From a virus, in IMG/VR virus record IMGVR_UViG_3300030329_003727, positions 1-20,402 of that record: a stretch of DNA of 20,402 nt; one strand, 5' to 3'. Under the pieces are notes generated by a model. It was not told the origin of the DNA, ran no database searches, and saw only the letters and a list, made by a program, of their open reading frames with translations. The position numbers were made by a program, and so were the translations under genes. This document shows, piece by piece, positions 7,829 to 14,556 of this stretch (position 1 is the first letter of the stretch; the number at the start of each line of letters is the position of its first letter).

Positions 7829-9793
7829 TTAATAATAATTTGTATCAAACCATTTATCTGCAGCTCTATCTTCTAATATATCTTTAACTTCTGCATTATA
7901 TAATTCTCTAGTGTGGTACATACCAACCATAAACGCCATTACACGGTCAAAGTTACCATCATGATTAAATTTAATTAACTCTTGTAATAAAGCCGGGTCA
8001 TATATTTTATGCAAATTTAACAATTGCTTTCCATTTTCATCAGTCCTTCTTACAGTATTTAACCAATCTCTAATATAAATTTCCCCTTGTTTTTTCCTAG
8101 CTTCTGTCATATGCATCCCATATTGCCTCTTTACTTTTCTAGATTGTAATTCTCTTTTATCTAACATTTCAAATTCTTCTTGTAATTTATGTAACTTCCT
8201 ATGTCTCTTTGCGTATGCTATAACCTCTCCACGATCATTCTCAAATCCAATTTTACACCCATAATAATCTGCTAGCATAAATAAATTACGATTATACTCA
8301 TCCTGAGTATGCGGCCTACCTACATAAGAAGCAACAATAATATCGTCTGGATGAGATAAATTATTAGGACGTTTTAAAACATAAGCTGCCCCTAAAGATG
8401 AAGAATCTGCAGATTGATTTTGCCCATAAGGGTCATGGCAAACTACATATAAATTTCTAGGGACTTGTTGTCTTTTATTTTTATAAGGAGCTTCATATAT
8501 AACAACTGCCCCTGTAGTATCATCATCTTTTCTATGAGGAAATTTTATCACCTGTTTTGCATCTCCATCTACAGAAAATTTTATTTTTCCATCTTTACCA
8601 TAATATAATTTACCTACTGTACCAATAGAATGTAAATTTCTAGCTTTAATATTATTATACTGCTCTTGTAAAGAAGCTACATCAAATAAATTAGCAGTAA
8701 CCCTTAATGTAGCTTCCTGAGGAGAGAAAGGGTGCTCTGCAATATATTGGTCTAATGATTTTGCGTCTGCAGCCCCCTTTTTCTTTTCCCTCATTTCTTT
8801 TTCATATTCTATAGCGTCAGTAGCTTCAGAATTTCCCTCTCGATCTATAAATCCATCTAAGTTAGTTTGTATTGGGATAAAATACCCACATTTACTCCCC
8901 ATAGCTCCTTCATCCCAGATATTTTCATAATCCATACAATCATATGCTGCAGGATTATAAAAGATTTCTTCCATTGCTTCAAAATCAGAACCTTCTGTAC
9001 CTCCTGTACCAAAAGCTATCATCATCCCTAAAGTTTTAGCCCCTTGCCGCATTGTAGGCATGGTTACCTCCCAAGCTTTTAATAATCCTGGGAATGATCC
9101 TGCTTCTTCAAAGAATACTAACTCCCCTGCTTTACCCCTTACTTTATCTGGAGCATCTTTTAAACTTACCCCCATTATTTGAGATTTCATCCCCATCTCA
9201 ATCTCTAATCCATTTACTTTCTTTTTATACCCAGACATTTTATGCATTTCTCTATCTCTTAATCGTGGTTGAGCCCATGCAGTGTGATCATCTATAAAAG
9301 ATAAAAACTCCCAAGCTTTTGAGAGTAATCCATCACCAATTAAATATTCTTTTTGAGAAGCAAATACAAAGTTTTTAGAGTTACGGACAAAGAAATAATT
9401 ACGTGCTAACATAGCCCCAGCTTTATATGAATATCCTTTACGTCTAGCTTTTAAGACAATCATATGTTTATTCTTAGCCCTAGCTTTATCTATTTCTTGG
9501 AAATACTCCCAATCTCCATCATAAAATCTAGGGAAAGTTCGTTCACGTTTCGATTGAATTGTACCATCAGGCAATTTCTCATCTACAGCTCTATCAATAG
9601 GACAATAATTTAAATAGAAATAATGAAATCCTGTAACATGTAATTCATCTACAGTATATCCATACATACAACGCTTTTGTTCCTCATCCCAGAATTCATA
9701 ATACTCTCTTGTTCCAGGGAGAGCGTCTGTATAATGCCCCTTTTCTATAAACCGTAAAGCTGCTGCTCTTATTCTATCTGTTCCTTTAAACAT
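7829..9793 (-). CDS. terL: Terminase large subunit
   Basis: This 654-residue packaging motor ATPase and headful or site-specific nuclease docks on the portal. The Walker A-like loop is KARRKGYSYKAG (about 115-126), an arginine-finger-type variant seen in terminases. Walker B is GELVFFEEAG (about 223-232) with the catalytic glutamate. A coupling-type motif FGTGGTEG follows at about 261-268. The nuclease half carries VVCHDPYGQ (D454) and IGFENDRGE (E518), as expected for the RNase H-like metal site, with a third acidic residue likely near the C-terminus. The length is normal for a full ATPase plus nuclease. Its start overlaps the preceding 91-codon gene by 25 nt, consistent with coupled translation. 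Confidence 0.92.
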   Translation of the reverse strand: MFKGTDRIRAAALRFIEKGHYTDALPGTREYYEFWDEEQKRCMYGYTVDELHVTGFHYFYLNYCPIDRAVDEKLPDGTIQSKRERTFPRFYDGDWEYFQEIDKARAKNKHMIVLKARRKGYSYKAGAMLARNYFFVRNSKNFVFASQKEYLIGDGLLSKAWEFLSFIDDHTAWAQPRLRDREMHKMSGYKKKVNGLEIEMGMKSQIMGVSLKDAPDKVRGKAGELVFFEEAGSFPGLLKAWEVTMPTMRQGAKTLGMMIAFGTGGTEGSDFEAMEEIFYNPAAYDCMDYENIWDEGAMGSKCGYFIPIQTNLDGFIDREGNSEATDAIEYEKEMREKKKGAADAKSLDQYIAEHPFSPQEATLRVTANLFDVASLQEQYNNIKARNLHSIGTVGKLYYGKDGKIKFSVDGDAKQVIKFPHRKDDDTTGAVVIYEAPYKNKRQQVPRNLYVVCHDPYGQNQSADSSSLGAAYVLKRPNNLSHPDDIIVASYVGRPHTQDEYNRNLFMLADYYGCKIGFENDRGEVIAYAKRHRKLHKLQEEFEMLDKRELQSRKVKRQYGMHMTEARKKQGEIYIRDWLNTVRRTDENGKQLLNLHKIYDPALLQELIKFNHDGNFDRVMAFMVGMYHTRELYNAEVKDILEDRAADKWFDTNYY

Positions 9794-10044
9794 CTCTTTT
9801 TAATCTTTACTAATTCTGCACATTTTTCATATTCCTCTGTACTAGTATAATAATCTATCACCATATCTATAATAGCTGGAGTTCTACCATCTTCATTAGT
9901 AGGATCAAAAGGTAGATAATAAGTATCATAATCATCATTTTCTAAATCAAAATAAATATCATCTACAGTTTTCTGTTTAGTTATAAGTTCATAAGCATTA
10001 TTCATAGCTTCTTCATACATTTCTAAATCTTCTAAAAAATCCAT
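9769..10044 (-). CDS. Small acidic protein upstream of terminase
   Basis: A 91-residue protein, strongly acidic over its first two thirds (DFLEDLEMYEEAMNNAYELI, DLENDDYDTYYLPFD) with a basic tail (KIKKRCLKEQIE). No family was recognised. Its ATG overlaps the upstream stop as TAATG, and its end overlaps the large terminase start by 25 nt, so the three genes are probably translated together. A role as packaging accessory factor is possible from position only. Confidence 0.7.
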   Translation of the reverse strand: MDFLEDLEMYEEAMNNAYELITKQKTVDDIYFDLENDDYDTYYLPFDPTNEDGRTPAIIDMVIDYYTSTEEYEKCAELVKIKKRCLKEQIE

Positions 10045-10565
10045 TACATACTATATTTATTAACTTCTATTCCTCCTCTATTTGTATTAGCAGCTTGTTC
10101 TTCTTTTTTAACTATTTCCTCTAATCTCGATAATCCATCTATAACTTTCCCCATATTAGATAAATTAGCTATAAGATCTTTAGCTGAATAAATAGGTTTA
10201 CTATTATCATCTAATAAAGTTAAGTCTATATCTTTGAAATATTTTTCTAATTTTATTACTGATTCTCTGGCTGCTTTTAACAATCTTACAGCTGAAGTTT
10301 CAATTAATTTTTCATATTCCGTACAAGCATTTAATACTTTTGTAGAAGGTTTAAACTTACTTTTCTCTCCAAAGATACTATTTTTTACTTCAATATTACG
10401 TTGTTCCCACTCATAAACTGAAAATGGTGAGCGATGATCTACCATAAAATAAACAAATGCTAATTCATCGATAGATAAATTTTTAAACTCTTTAATAGTT
10501 AAAGCATATGAACTAGGCACTGCTTTATTATCATTTATATGTAAAAGATCATCTTTTAATCCCAT
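10044..10565 (-). CDS. Probable terminase small subunit
   Basis: A 173-residue, mostly helical protein. Residues about 23-60 (ALTIKEFKNLSIDELAFVYFMVDHRSPF) could hold a helix-turn-helix-like start, and about 75-150 are long helices consistent with an oligomerisation core. Small terminases recognise the phage genome and form rings beside the large subunit. Identity is inferred from size, helical content and position two genes before the large subunit, with only one small gene between; no signature motif was seen. The start codon directly follows the stop of the HU/IHF-like gene (TAAATG), so reinitiation coupling is likely. Confidence 0.5.
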   Translation of the reverse strand: MGLKDDLLHINDNKAVPSSYALTIKEFKNLSIDELAFVYFMVDHRSPFSVYEWEQRNIEVKNSIFGEKSKFKPSTKVLNACTEYEKLIETSAVRLLKAARESVIKLEKYFKDIDLTLLDDNSKPIYSAKDLIANLSNMGKVIDGLSRLEEIVKKEEQAANTNRGGIEVNKYSM

Positions 10566-10796
10566 TTAAACAGTTTCTTTTTCACTATCTTTTTTTAACT
10601 TATTAATATATTTAACTCTATTTGGATTTACGGAAAATTTACCAAAATATGGTAATCTAATTGTTTCAAAATTTCCTGACTTCATAATATTAGATACAAA
10701 TTTAAACTGATGATCTATTATTTTCTCTACATTATCTAAAGAAAGATTATGTTTAGTTGCCAGTTTTTGTATTATCGTTTTCTTGTCTTTTATCAT
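10566..10796 (-). CDS. HU/IHF-like DNA-bending protein
   Basis: A 76-residue protein if started at the internal ATG at 10796 (MIKDKKTIIQKLATKHNLSL). The sequence follows the HU/IHF pattern: an N-terminal helical pair with NLSLDNVEKIIDHQFKFV, then GNFETIRLPYFGKFSVNPNR, in which the GKF turn and preceding strand are hallmarks. The C-terminal beta-arm region is short compared with the roughly 90 residues of bacterial HU, so DNA-wrapping arms appear truncated. A longer frame from 10835 adds MLQTVDVKKIVIV, but HU proteins normally begin as this one does at 10796. It overlaps the end of the cysteine-rich gene in another frame. IHF-like genes are common in crAss-like phages. It likely shapes DNA during packaging or replication. 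Confidence 0.72.
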   Translation of the reverse strand: MIKDKKTIIQKLATKHNLSLDNVEKIIDHQFKFVSNIMKSGNFETIRLPYFGKFSVNPNRVKYINKLKKDSEKETV

Positions 10797-11292
10797 TACA
10801 ATTACAATTTTCTTTACATCCACAGTTTGTAACAACTTTCCATCTTGTAGGAGAGTCAGGACATTCTGTTGTTTTCCATTTCGCCTTATGTTCTATTAAA
10901 CACCCGCATAAACCACACCTCATAGACTCTTTCATTAAATGAGGGCAGGCATTACAAGCATCTAATCTATCTAAATACTCTTCTGAAGTTACATTAGGGG
11001 CTCCTTCTGCTACATATTTAGCTAAATCTTTTGCAAATCCGCGCGCCATTTGAAATAAAGATGGAGGGCTTGGGGGCGGTGGAGGTGGAGGTGGATCAGA
11101 AACAGGGGCCGGAGGAGAAACAGGGGGAATAGGTTTATTAGGGATATTACTATTCTCTCGCATTTTTTTGTGAAAAGCTTCTGACGCTAATTGTGAACTA
11201 AATTCCATTGGATCTCGTCCTTCAGGAACTTCTACCATATACCCATCTGGATGTTGAACCATCATTGAAGGTCTTTCGTTATTAGTCTTCAT
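10753..11292 (-). CDS. Cysteine-rich zinc-binding protein with polyproline linker
   Basis: A 179-residue protein in three parts. Residues about 1-50 include HPDGYMVEVPEGRDPMEF, a short modular head. Residues about 52-77 are a proline-rich linker with an unbroken run of eight or more prolines. Residues about 107-165 are a metal-binding module with CNAC (113-116), CGLCGC (126-131), C144 and a second cluster CGCKENCNC (157-165). The central pattern (D-x-C-x-x-C-x9-C-x-x-C-x-C ... CP) is seen in small zinc-ribbon-like proteins of many marine phages, whose role is not known. The extra C-terminal cysteine cluster is unusual. A TATATTTG box lies 49 nt upstream of the ATG. Confidence 0.75.
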   Translation of the reverse strand: MKTNNERPSMMVQHPDGYMVEVPEGRDPMEFSSQLASEAFHKKMRENSNIPNKPIPPVSPPAPVSDPPPPPPPPSPPSLFQMARGFAKDLAKYVAEGAPNVTSEEYLDRLDACNACPHLMKESMRCGLCGCLIEHKAKWKTTECPDSPTRWKVVTNCGCKENCNCNDKRQENDNTKTGN

Positions 11293-11340
11293 ATTCTTCT
11301 ATTTTTAACATTAATAATTTACCTTTTGAATTTTGTAATA

Positions 11341-11348
11341 CAAATATA
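11341..11348 (-). promoter_or_regulatory. TATATTTG -7 element
   Basis: It fits TAnnTTTG 49 nt before the start of the cysteine-rich gene, in a 117-nt gap. No clear TTTG -33 box is seen. It may start the terminase transcript. Confidence 0.35.
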
Positions 11349-11409
11349 TCATATGGATGAATATAAAAACAGCTTAATACAACTTTTCTACTAAAATCAA
11401 ACATATTTT

Positions 11410-11739
11410 TTAATTTTTATCTATAATTATTTCTATTTTGTCTGTGTTGGTATCAAAAGCTGAATTAAGTTTATAAGTATTCATACTTTTTAACATAACT
11501 CCTTTATCTTTAAATTTTTTAATATAATTATTCAAAGTATTGAAGTCTTTTATACCAACCATTCTAGCAACTTGCTTTTTATTAGGGATACTACAAAGAT
11601 TAATATCTTGAGTTATCTCTTGCGTATCTATAAACGCTGCTAAAATCTCTAATTCCTTATCTGTTAAATTAAAAATACCATTCCATATCTGTAAGTACTT
11701 ATATGTAGTATTTATATTAACTCTTATTGTCTTTTTCAT
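11410..11739 (-). CDS. Winged-helix-like DNA-binding protein
   Basis: A 109-residue protein. Residues about 20-38 (FNLTDKELEILAAFIDTQ) and about 53-80 (NKKQVARMVGIKDFNTLNNYIKKFKDKGVM) read as the helices of a winged helix-turn-helix: a Leu-rich first helix starting LTDKE, then a recognition-helix pair with the MVGI turn and a Lys-rich helix, followed by a strand. Such proteins act as small transcription regulators or replication-initiation accessories. Its start overlaps the DUF3310 gene by 23 nt. No partner or target can be named. The fold call is by eye. Confidence 0.55.
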   Translation of the reverse strand: MKKTIRVNINTTYKYLQIWNGIFNLTDKELEILAAFIDTQEITQDINLCSIPNKKQVARMVGIKDFNTLNNYIKKFKDKGVMLKSMNTYKLNSAFDTNTDKIEIIIDKN

Positions 11740-12103
11740 TATTTATTTTTTCTAGTTCAAACTTTAAGTGATCTATCGCTTTCTTAATACATTCTGTAGG
11801 GGTTTCATGCTTTTTTTGAGCTCGTAATAAATATGTCACAGCTGTCCCTATATTATAATTAAGATCAAAATTTTCTACAACTTTTCTAGCCATATATCCA
11901 TCCTTTCCTTTATAATAATCTGGTATTCTATCTACTTTAATATCATAAGCCTTATTAAATTCATACCCTTCTGGCACAGATAATTCAATTTCTCTATTTT
12001 CATCCTGTACCCCAGAAATAGTATCTTCCGTAGTCGTATAAGTCCATCCATTACGACCCGATGTGTAAAAATATTTACTTTTCTCTTCTTTTTGTTCTGT
12101 CAT
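11717..12103 (-). CDS. DUF3310 family protein
   Basis: A 128-residue protein whose C-terminal half carries the DUF3310 pattern: PDYYKGKDGYMARKVVENFDL, then NIGTAVTYLLRAQKKHETPTECIKKAIDHLKFELEKI (about 60-120), in which the tyrosine-leucine-arginine helix and conserved lysines are typical. The family is widespread in phages and has been described as nucleotide-kinase-like, though its reaction is not firmly known. The N-terminal half (SGRNGWTYTTTEDTISG...) is extra and may be a separate beta-rich module. It overlaps both neighbours (by 29 and 23 nt), placing it in the same operon. Confidence 0.75.
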   Translation of the reverse strand: MTEQKEEKSKYFYTSGRNGWTYTTTEDTISGVQDENREIELSVPEGYEFNKAYDIKVDRIPDYYKGKDGYMARKVVENFDLNYNIGTAVTYLLRAQKKHETPTECIKKAIDHLKFELEKINNEKDNKS

Positions 12104-12302
12104 TTTCTAAAATTTTAATTAATGCATTTTTATTATGTAAAGGTCTCGCATTTTTTCCCTTATGTTTATTTTCTGCGTAATATTCTGAAGGTTTATAAAT
12201 TTGTTTAACTTCTCTAACAAACTCTTTCTTATCATACTTAACAATCCACCTAGTATCACTATGATTCTTTGATCTCTTTAAATGTTCTAAATAGCTTATC
12301 AT
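12075..12302 (-). CDS. Small basic hypothetical protein
   Basis: A 75-residue, highly basic protein (MISYLEHLKRSKNHSDTRWIVKYDKKEF..., KHKGKNARPLHNKN, C-terminal NDRTKRREK). Its charge suggests nucleic-acid binding, but no family is recognised. It follows the GTG-started 59-codon gene after a 4-nt gap and overlaps the DUF3310 start by 29 nt. Confidence 0.6.
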   Translation of the reverse strand: MISYLEHLKRSKNHSDTRWIVKYDKKEFVREVKQIYKPSEYYAENKHKGKNARPLHNKNALIKILENDRTKRREK

Positions 12303-12306
12303 TTTA

Positions 12307-12486
12307 TTATTTATTTCCTTTTTTACTTACTAAAACTTTTATATACCATCCATCTCTTGTCATCCCTGACTCTGTACTCCATTTATGTTCAACTTTCGTT
12401 TTCATCAATTTAATTTGCCTATCTAATGCTATTAATGTTTCTAACCATTCTTCTGGAGTATCTACTTCAATCTCACTTACTATCAC
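12307..12486 (-). CDS. Small hypothetical protein with GTG start
   Basis: A 59-codon frame that would be missed if only ATG starts were allowed. It starts at GTG (12486), inside the end of the upstream gene (14-nt overlap), and runs MIVSEIEVDTPEEWLETLIA... to the TAA at 12307. The ordered amphipathic segment EEWLETLIALDRQIKLMKTKVEHKW and the end DGWYIKVLVSKKGNK look like a real folded protein. The frame exactly fills the gap between two genes of a packed operon. No family is recognised. A start at the internal ATG (MKTKVE) would leave a very short peptide. Confidence 0.6.
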   Translation of the reverse strand: MIVSEIEVDTPEEWLETLIALDRQIKLMKTKVEHKWSTESGMTRDGWYIKVLVSKKGNK

Positions 12487-12718
12487 TTACTTCAATTTTA
12501 GCTATCCCACTATCTATAATAATCTTAGAAAACTTAGACTGTCTATTAAACTCCTCTATATGTCCCTCTATATTTTCTCTTGTACAAAGAAAAGATAAGA
12601 ATACTTGAAGTTCTTTAGCAGCTCTTTTTGAAGCATCTTTTAACATTATAGACTCTTCAGCAGAATCTAATAATGCATGATAATCTTTAATTGATATAGT
12701 TACAGAGCCTTTTACCAC
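12473..12718 (-). CDS. Small hypothetical protein
   Basis: An 81-residue protein. The N-terminus (VTISIKDYHALLDSAEESI) is a strand followed by a helix, and the remainder alternates charged helices and a terminal strand (KIIIDSGIAKIEVSDSK). The SIKDYHALL segment resembles small phage proteins of unknown role that fold as strand-helix units. It overlaps the GroES-like gene stop by 7 nt. No function is assigned. Confidence 0.6.
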   Translation of the reverse strand: MVKGSVTISIKDYHALLDSAEESIMLKDASKRAAKELQVFLSFLCTRENIEGHIEEFNRQSKFSKIIIDSGIAKIEVSDSK

Positions 12719-12975
12719 TTACCTAATAATTGATGTTCCCCTACTAATAGATAATCTGTACCATTTATCTCTGATACTACAGCCTCTGTCCTAGGATCTA
12801 CCATAACAGTATCCCCCTGCTTTGCAAATTTGCAATCAGGTCCTACAGCTAATACTTCTAAAATGTTAGTGGATTTTTCTCTAGCAGTTTTCTTATCTAA
12901 GATAATACCAGAGTCAGTTTTTGTTTTACTTGGGTCTGGAAGGACAACCCACGATCCGTTTGGTTTAAATTTCAT
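12712..12975 (-). CDS. GroES-like co-chaperonin
   Basis: An 87-residue protein with the Cpn10 pattern: the first strand NGSWVVLPDPSKTK, then the mobile-loop region ending SGIILDKKT (about 22-30), the strand NILEVLAVGPDCKFAKQGDTVMV (about 37-59) with the conserved VGP and GD turns, and a final ISE..DYLLVGEHQLL. Host GroES caps the GroEL cage; several phages (T4 gp31, for example) encode their own version so the large capsid protein can fold. Here it lies in the late arm far upstream of the capsid gene, fitting that role. The mobile loop is short and the start PDPSKTKTD replaces the usual roof residues, so host GroEL compatibility is uncertain. The best host-type promoter in the arm precedes it. 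Confidence 0.8.
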   Translation of the reverse strand: MKFKPNGSWVVLPDPSKTKTDSGIILDKKTAREKSTNILEVLAVGPDCKFAKQGDTVMVDPRTEAVVSEINGTDYLLVGEHQLLGKW

Positions 12976-12992
12976 GTCTATATATTTTTATG

Positions 12993-13025
12993 CAAATATA
13001 TAAACTATTTTTTTATAAATCCAAA
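12993..13025 (-). promoter_or_regulatory. Bacteroidota-type promoter for the GroES-like operon
   Basis: On the minus strand TTTG (13025-13022), then 21 nt, then TATATTTG (13000-12993) match the host consensus TTTG-N19..21-TAnnTTTG. The predicted start is about 10-15 nt before the GroES-like ATG. Confidence 0.6.
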
Positions 13026-13055
13026 TATTTTTTATAAATTTTTTATTTTATTTCT

Positions 13056-13370
13056 CTAAAGGGCACAGGTACCCCCTTAGGATTCCTAATTTCGAGTTTG
13101 ATTTCTTTCTAGCAGTGCTCCTGTTTCAAGGGACCCAAGGATACTATTACTGATGTTAATTCACCGCACTTACCTATGTGCTAATTGTACCCTAACTAGA
13201 TCTTATACATTACTCTTTTCAAGGCTGTGGGAGAAAATTTCCTACTTGAGTATTCGTTTCACAACGTTTTTTCAAGCGTATTAACCTTCTTATGGCCAAA
13301 TGACCACAATATTAGAAGGTATAAATCCCACGTCTGACCCCATAACTACCTTTTGGCCCTCTGGGGTGAT
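13056..13370 (-). ncRNA. Candidate structured RNA, about 300 nt, minus strand
   Basis: No credible frame spans this stretch, and it is visibly richer in G+C than its neighbours. Read on the minus strand it has several stems. ACCCC/GGGGU pairs 13367-13363 with 13041+300 region 13341-13337. ACCUUCU/AGAAGGU pairs 13320-13314 with 13290-13284 and encloses UGGUC-AUUU-GGCCA. CUUGA/UCAAG encloses CGUU-GUGA-AACG (13066+200 region, 13266-13255), a GNRA loop. GCAC/GUGC pairs 13181-13178 with 13169-13166. CUAAGGGG/CCCUUUAG pairs 13080-13073 with 13063-13056. Two stems contain G-U pairs only on the minus strand, where the plus strand would have A-C mismatches, and the GNRA loop also exists only on the minus strand. 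It lies downstream of the membrane-protein gene, probably on its transcript. It does not show tmRNA or RNase P signatures. Confidence 0.5.
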
Positions 13371-13407
13371 ATACTTACGTATGCCTTTTTTTACTTTCAA
13401 CTTCTTT

Positions 13408-13632
13408 CTACTTCGAATCTACAAATTTTAACAAAATAACTAATACTACTAAACCAACAAATCCATTGCTACCTAATAGATTAATTACATCCATAACGTT
13501 ACTAATAACGCTCATTCCAAATACTGGGGAACCAAACACAATTTCCGCCATTACTCCAAATGATAACAACACCATAAATAAAGATGTCATACCTTTAAAG
13601 AATGATGTTGCATAATTAAATACACTTTCCAT
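13408..13632 (-). CDS. Small membrane protein, two predicted segments
   Basis: A 74-residue protein, mostly hydrophobic. The first segment covers about residues 12-36 (FKGMTSLFMVLLSFGVMAEIVFG) and the second about 50-70 (INLLGSNGFVGLVVLVILLKF), ending in a short charged tail VDSK. Two segments and small size fit a holin or another inner-membrane phage protein; no family is recognised. It is the first clear gene of the left arm, preceded by a TATATTTG box 26 nt upstream, and is followed by the structured stretch. An early host-takeover role is equally possible. Confidence 0.6.
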   Translation of the reverse strand: MESVFNYATSFFKGMTSLFMVLLSFGVMAEIVFGSPVFGMSVISNVMDVINLLGSNGFVGLVVLVILLKFVDSK

Positions 13633-13657
13633 ATAATAAAAATTTTAAGTTAGAATG

Positions 13658-13665
13658 CAAATATA
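13658..13665 (-). promoter_or_regulatory. TATATTTG -7 element before the membrane-protein gene
   Basis: It matches TAnnTTTG 26 nt before the ATG at 13632. No TTTG is seen at the -33 spacing. It is one of four identical TATATTTG boxes upstream of left-arm genes. Confidence 0.4.
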
Positions 13666-13715
13666 CGACTATTTTCCTTGCCCCCTATACTTTTTTAGAT
13701 AATTTTTTGAGTTTT

Positions 13716-13925
13716 TTAACTTAGAAGACCTTTTTTTCGAATGAACCCCCGGTCTTTTTTTGTTATTTGTACTCCTATATATAAATGCTGCCATTTTTGC
13801 CATGGGGACAAAGATATAAAAAAAATAATATAAAAAATTTTTTTTGAGGGAAATTTGTGAACGTGTGGGGTAGCTGGATCAAAGACCCCGCCCTGTTGTT
13901 GCAGTTTGAGATACCCCTGTTCCAT
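13716..13925 (-). CDS. Doubtful small frame in the divergent control region
   Basis: A 69-codon frame (MEQGYLKLQQQGGVFDPATPHVHKF..., ending GFIRKKGLLS). Composition is uneven and there is no recognised family. In its favour, the start is preceded by AATTAAGAAA-ATG, exactly the leader of the plus-strand gene at 14019. Against it, the frame runs over homopolymer tracts (A8 and A6T8 near 13818-13845) that encode IFYIIFFISL by chance, and the region looks regulatory. It may instead be a transcribed leader. Confidence 0.22.
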   Translation of the reverse strand: MEQGYLKLQQQGGVFDPATPHVHKFPSKKIFYIIFFISLSPWQKWQHLYIGVQITKKDRGFIRKKGLLS

Positions 13926-14021
13926 TTTCTTAATTCCTAATCCGTTTTATGGGAATAGGGGATATGTTCATTCTGCACTATAATTAATCGTTTCGTCTAA
14001 CCCTAAAAAATTAAGAAAATG
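13923..14021. promoter_or_regulatory. Divergent control region with mirrored leaders
   Basis: The two arms separate here. A perfect 13-bp inverted repeat, CATTTTCTTAATT (13923-13935) and AATTAAGAAAATG (14009-14021), flanks a 73-nt centre. Each copy ends in an ATG, one on each strand. The centre contains TATAAT (13979-13984) but no clear -35 partner, and no TAnnTTTG. The rest of 13,633-13,925 holds the TATATTTG box, homopolymer tracts and the doubtful 69-codon frame. Confidence 0.45.
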
Positions 14022-14429
14022 AAACACGCAATTATCATCCGCACAGCACAGTTTAACAGTAAGTACTATGCTATTTTTAAACAACTTCACGGTTTTGGCA
14101 GTAGAATGCAAGAACTGTTTGGGACTTCTGCAATTTGTATAGGTAAAGCAACAGGTTGTATCTCTGCACCTACCAAAACCGAATTGTGGAAAGAGGGCAA
14201 TGTATTTAGCAATGTCGAACTTGTTCCTTTGGAAAAATTTGAAATGGAAATGCAACCTTTGTACAATGCAGATAACGAATTAGTAGGTAACATTGCTAAA
14301 CCTTCTTGCCAAGTCGTTGTTTCCGATGAATGTAAATTAGTTACTAACATTCCTTTGGAAAGCATTGAAGACATTGCTGAAGTTACTGATGATGAGCCAC
14401 CTGCTGCTATTGAAAAATCTAAAAAATAG
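14019..14429 (+). CDS. Hypothetical protein, first gene of the right arm
   Basis: A 136-residue protein beginning MKHAIIIRTAQFNSKYYAIFKQLHGFGSRMQ. The N-terminal half mixes strands and a helix; residues about 70-115 have paired strands (NVELVPLEKFEMEMQPL, SCQVVVSDECKLVTNIPL); the tail is acidic then Lys-rich (EVTDDEPPAAIEKSKK). No family is recognised. It ends before a strong terminator, so it is probably transcribed alone or as the first early message. The codon use is noticeably less AT-rich than the plus-strand genes that follow (GC in third positions is frequent), which may mean recent transfer or high expression. The start has the mirrored leader AATTAAGAAA. Confidence 0.7.
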   Translation: MKHAIIIRTAQFNSKYYAIFKQLHGFGSRMQELFGTSAICIGKATGCISAPTKTELWKEGNVFSNVELVPLEKFEMEMQPLYNADNELVGNIAKPSCQVVVSDECKLVTNIPLESIEDIAEVTDDEPPAAIEKSKK

Positions 14430-14451
14430 TAATAGTGTGAATGCTTTAAAC

Positions 14452-14491
14452 ACAATTCAAGCCCAAACAACAGGGCTTGGATTGTTTTTTT
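14452..14491 (+). terminator. Strong intrinsic terminator
   Basis: A 13-bp stem (14452-14464 with 14473-14485, one G-U pair) has an 8-nt loop AAACAACA and is followed by a run of T to 14491. It ends the 14019-14429 gene. Confidence 0.85.
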
Positions 14492-14556
14492 AAATTTATT
14501 TAAAAAGGATAGATACGAACGATTAATAAACATAAAAAGAATTTAACTTTAAGTGT

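Noticed and set aside
12269-12608. Plus-strand open frames across the small-gene region
   Set aside because: They lie antisense to three tightly packed minus-strand genes, including the GTG-started one, and have composition typical of shadow frames.
13056-13370. tmRNA, RNase P RNA, T-box or group I intron in the minus-strand structured stretch
   Set aside because: No tRNA-like ends, no RNase P core sequence, no T-box AGGGUGG motif and no recognisable P7/P3 intron core.
14383-14400. A second CTGATGA-like word as another hammerhead
   Set aside because: It lies in the coding sequence of the 136-codon gene and has no stem II, GAA or stem III partner in the right positions.
13968-14533. Minus-strand open frames over the first right-arm gene
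   Set aside because: They are antisense to the 136-codon gene and cross its strong terminator; their sequences look like reverse reading of that gene.
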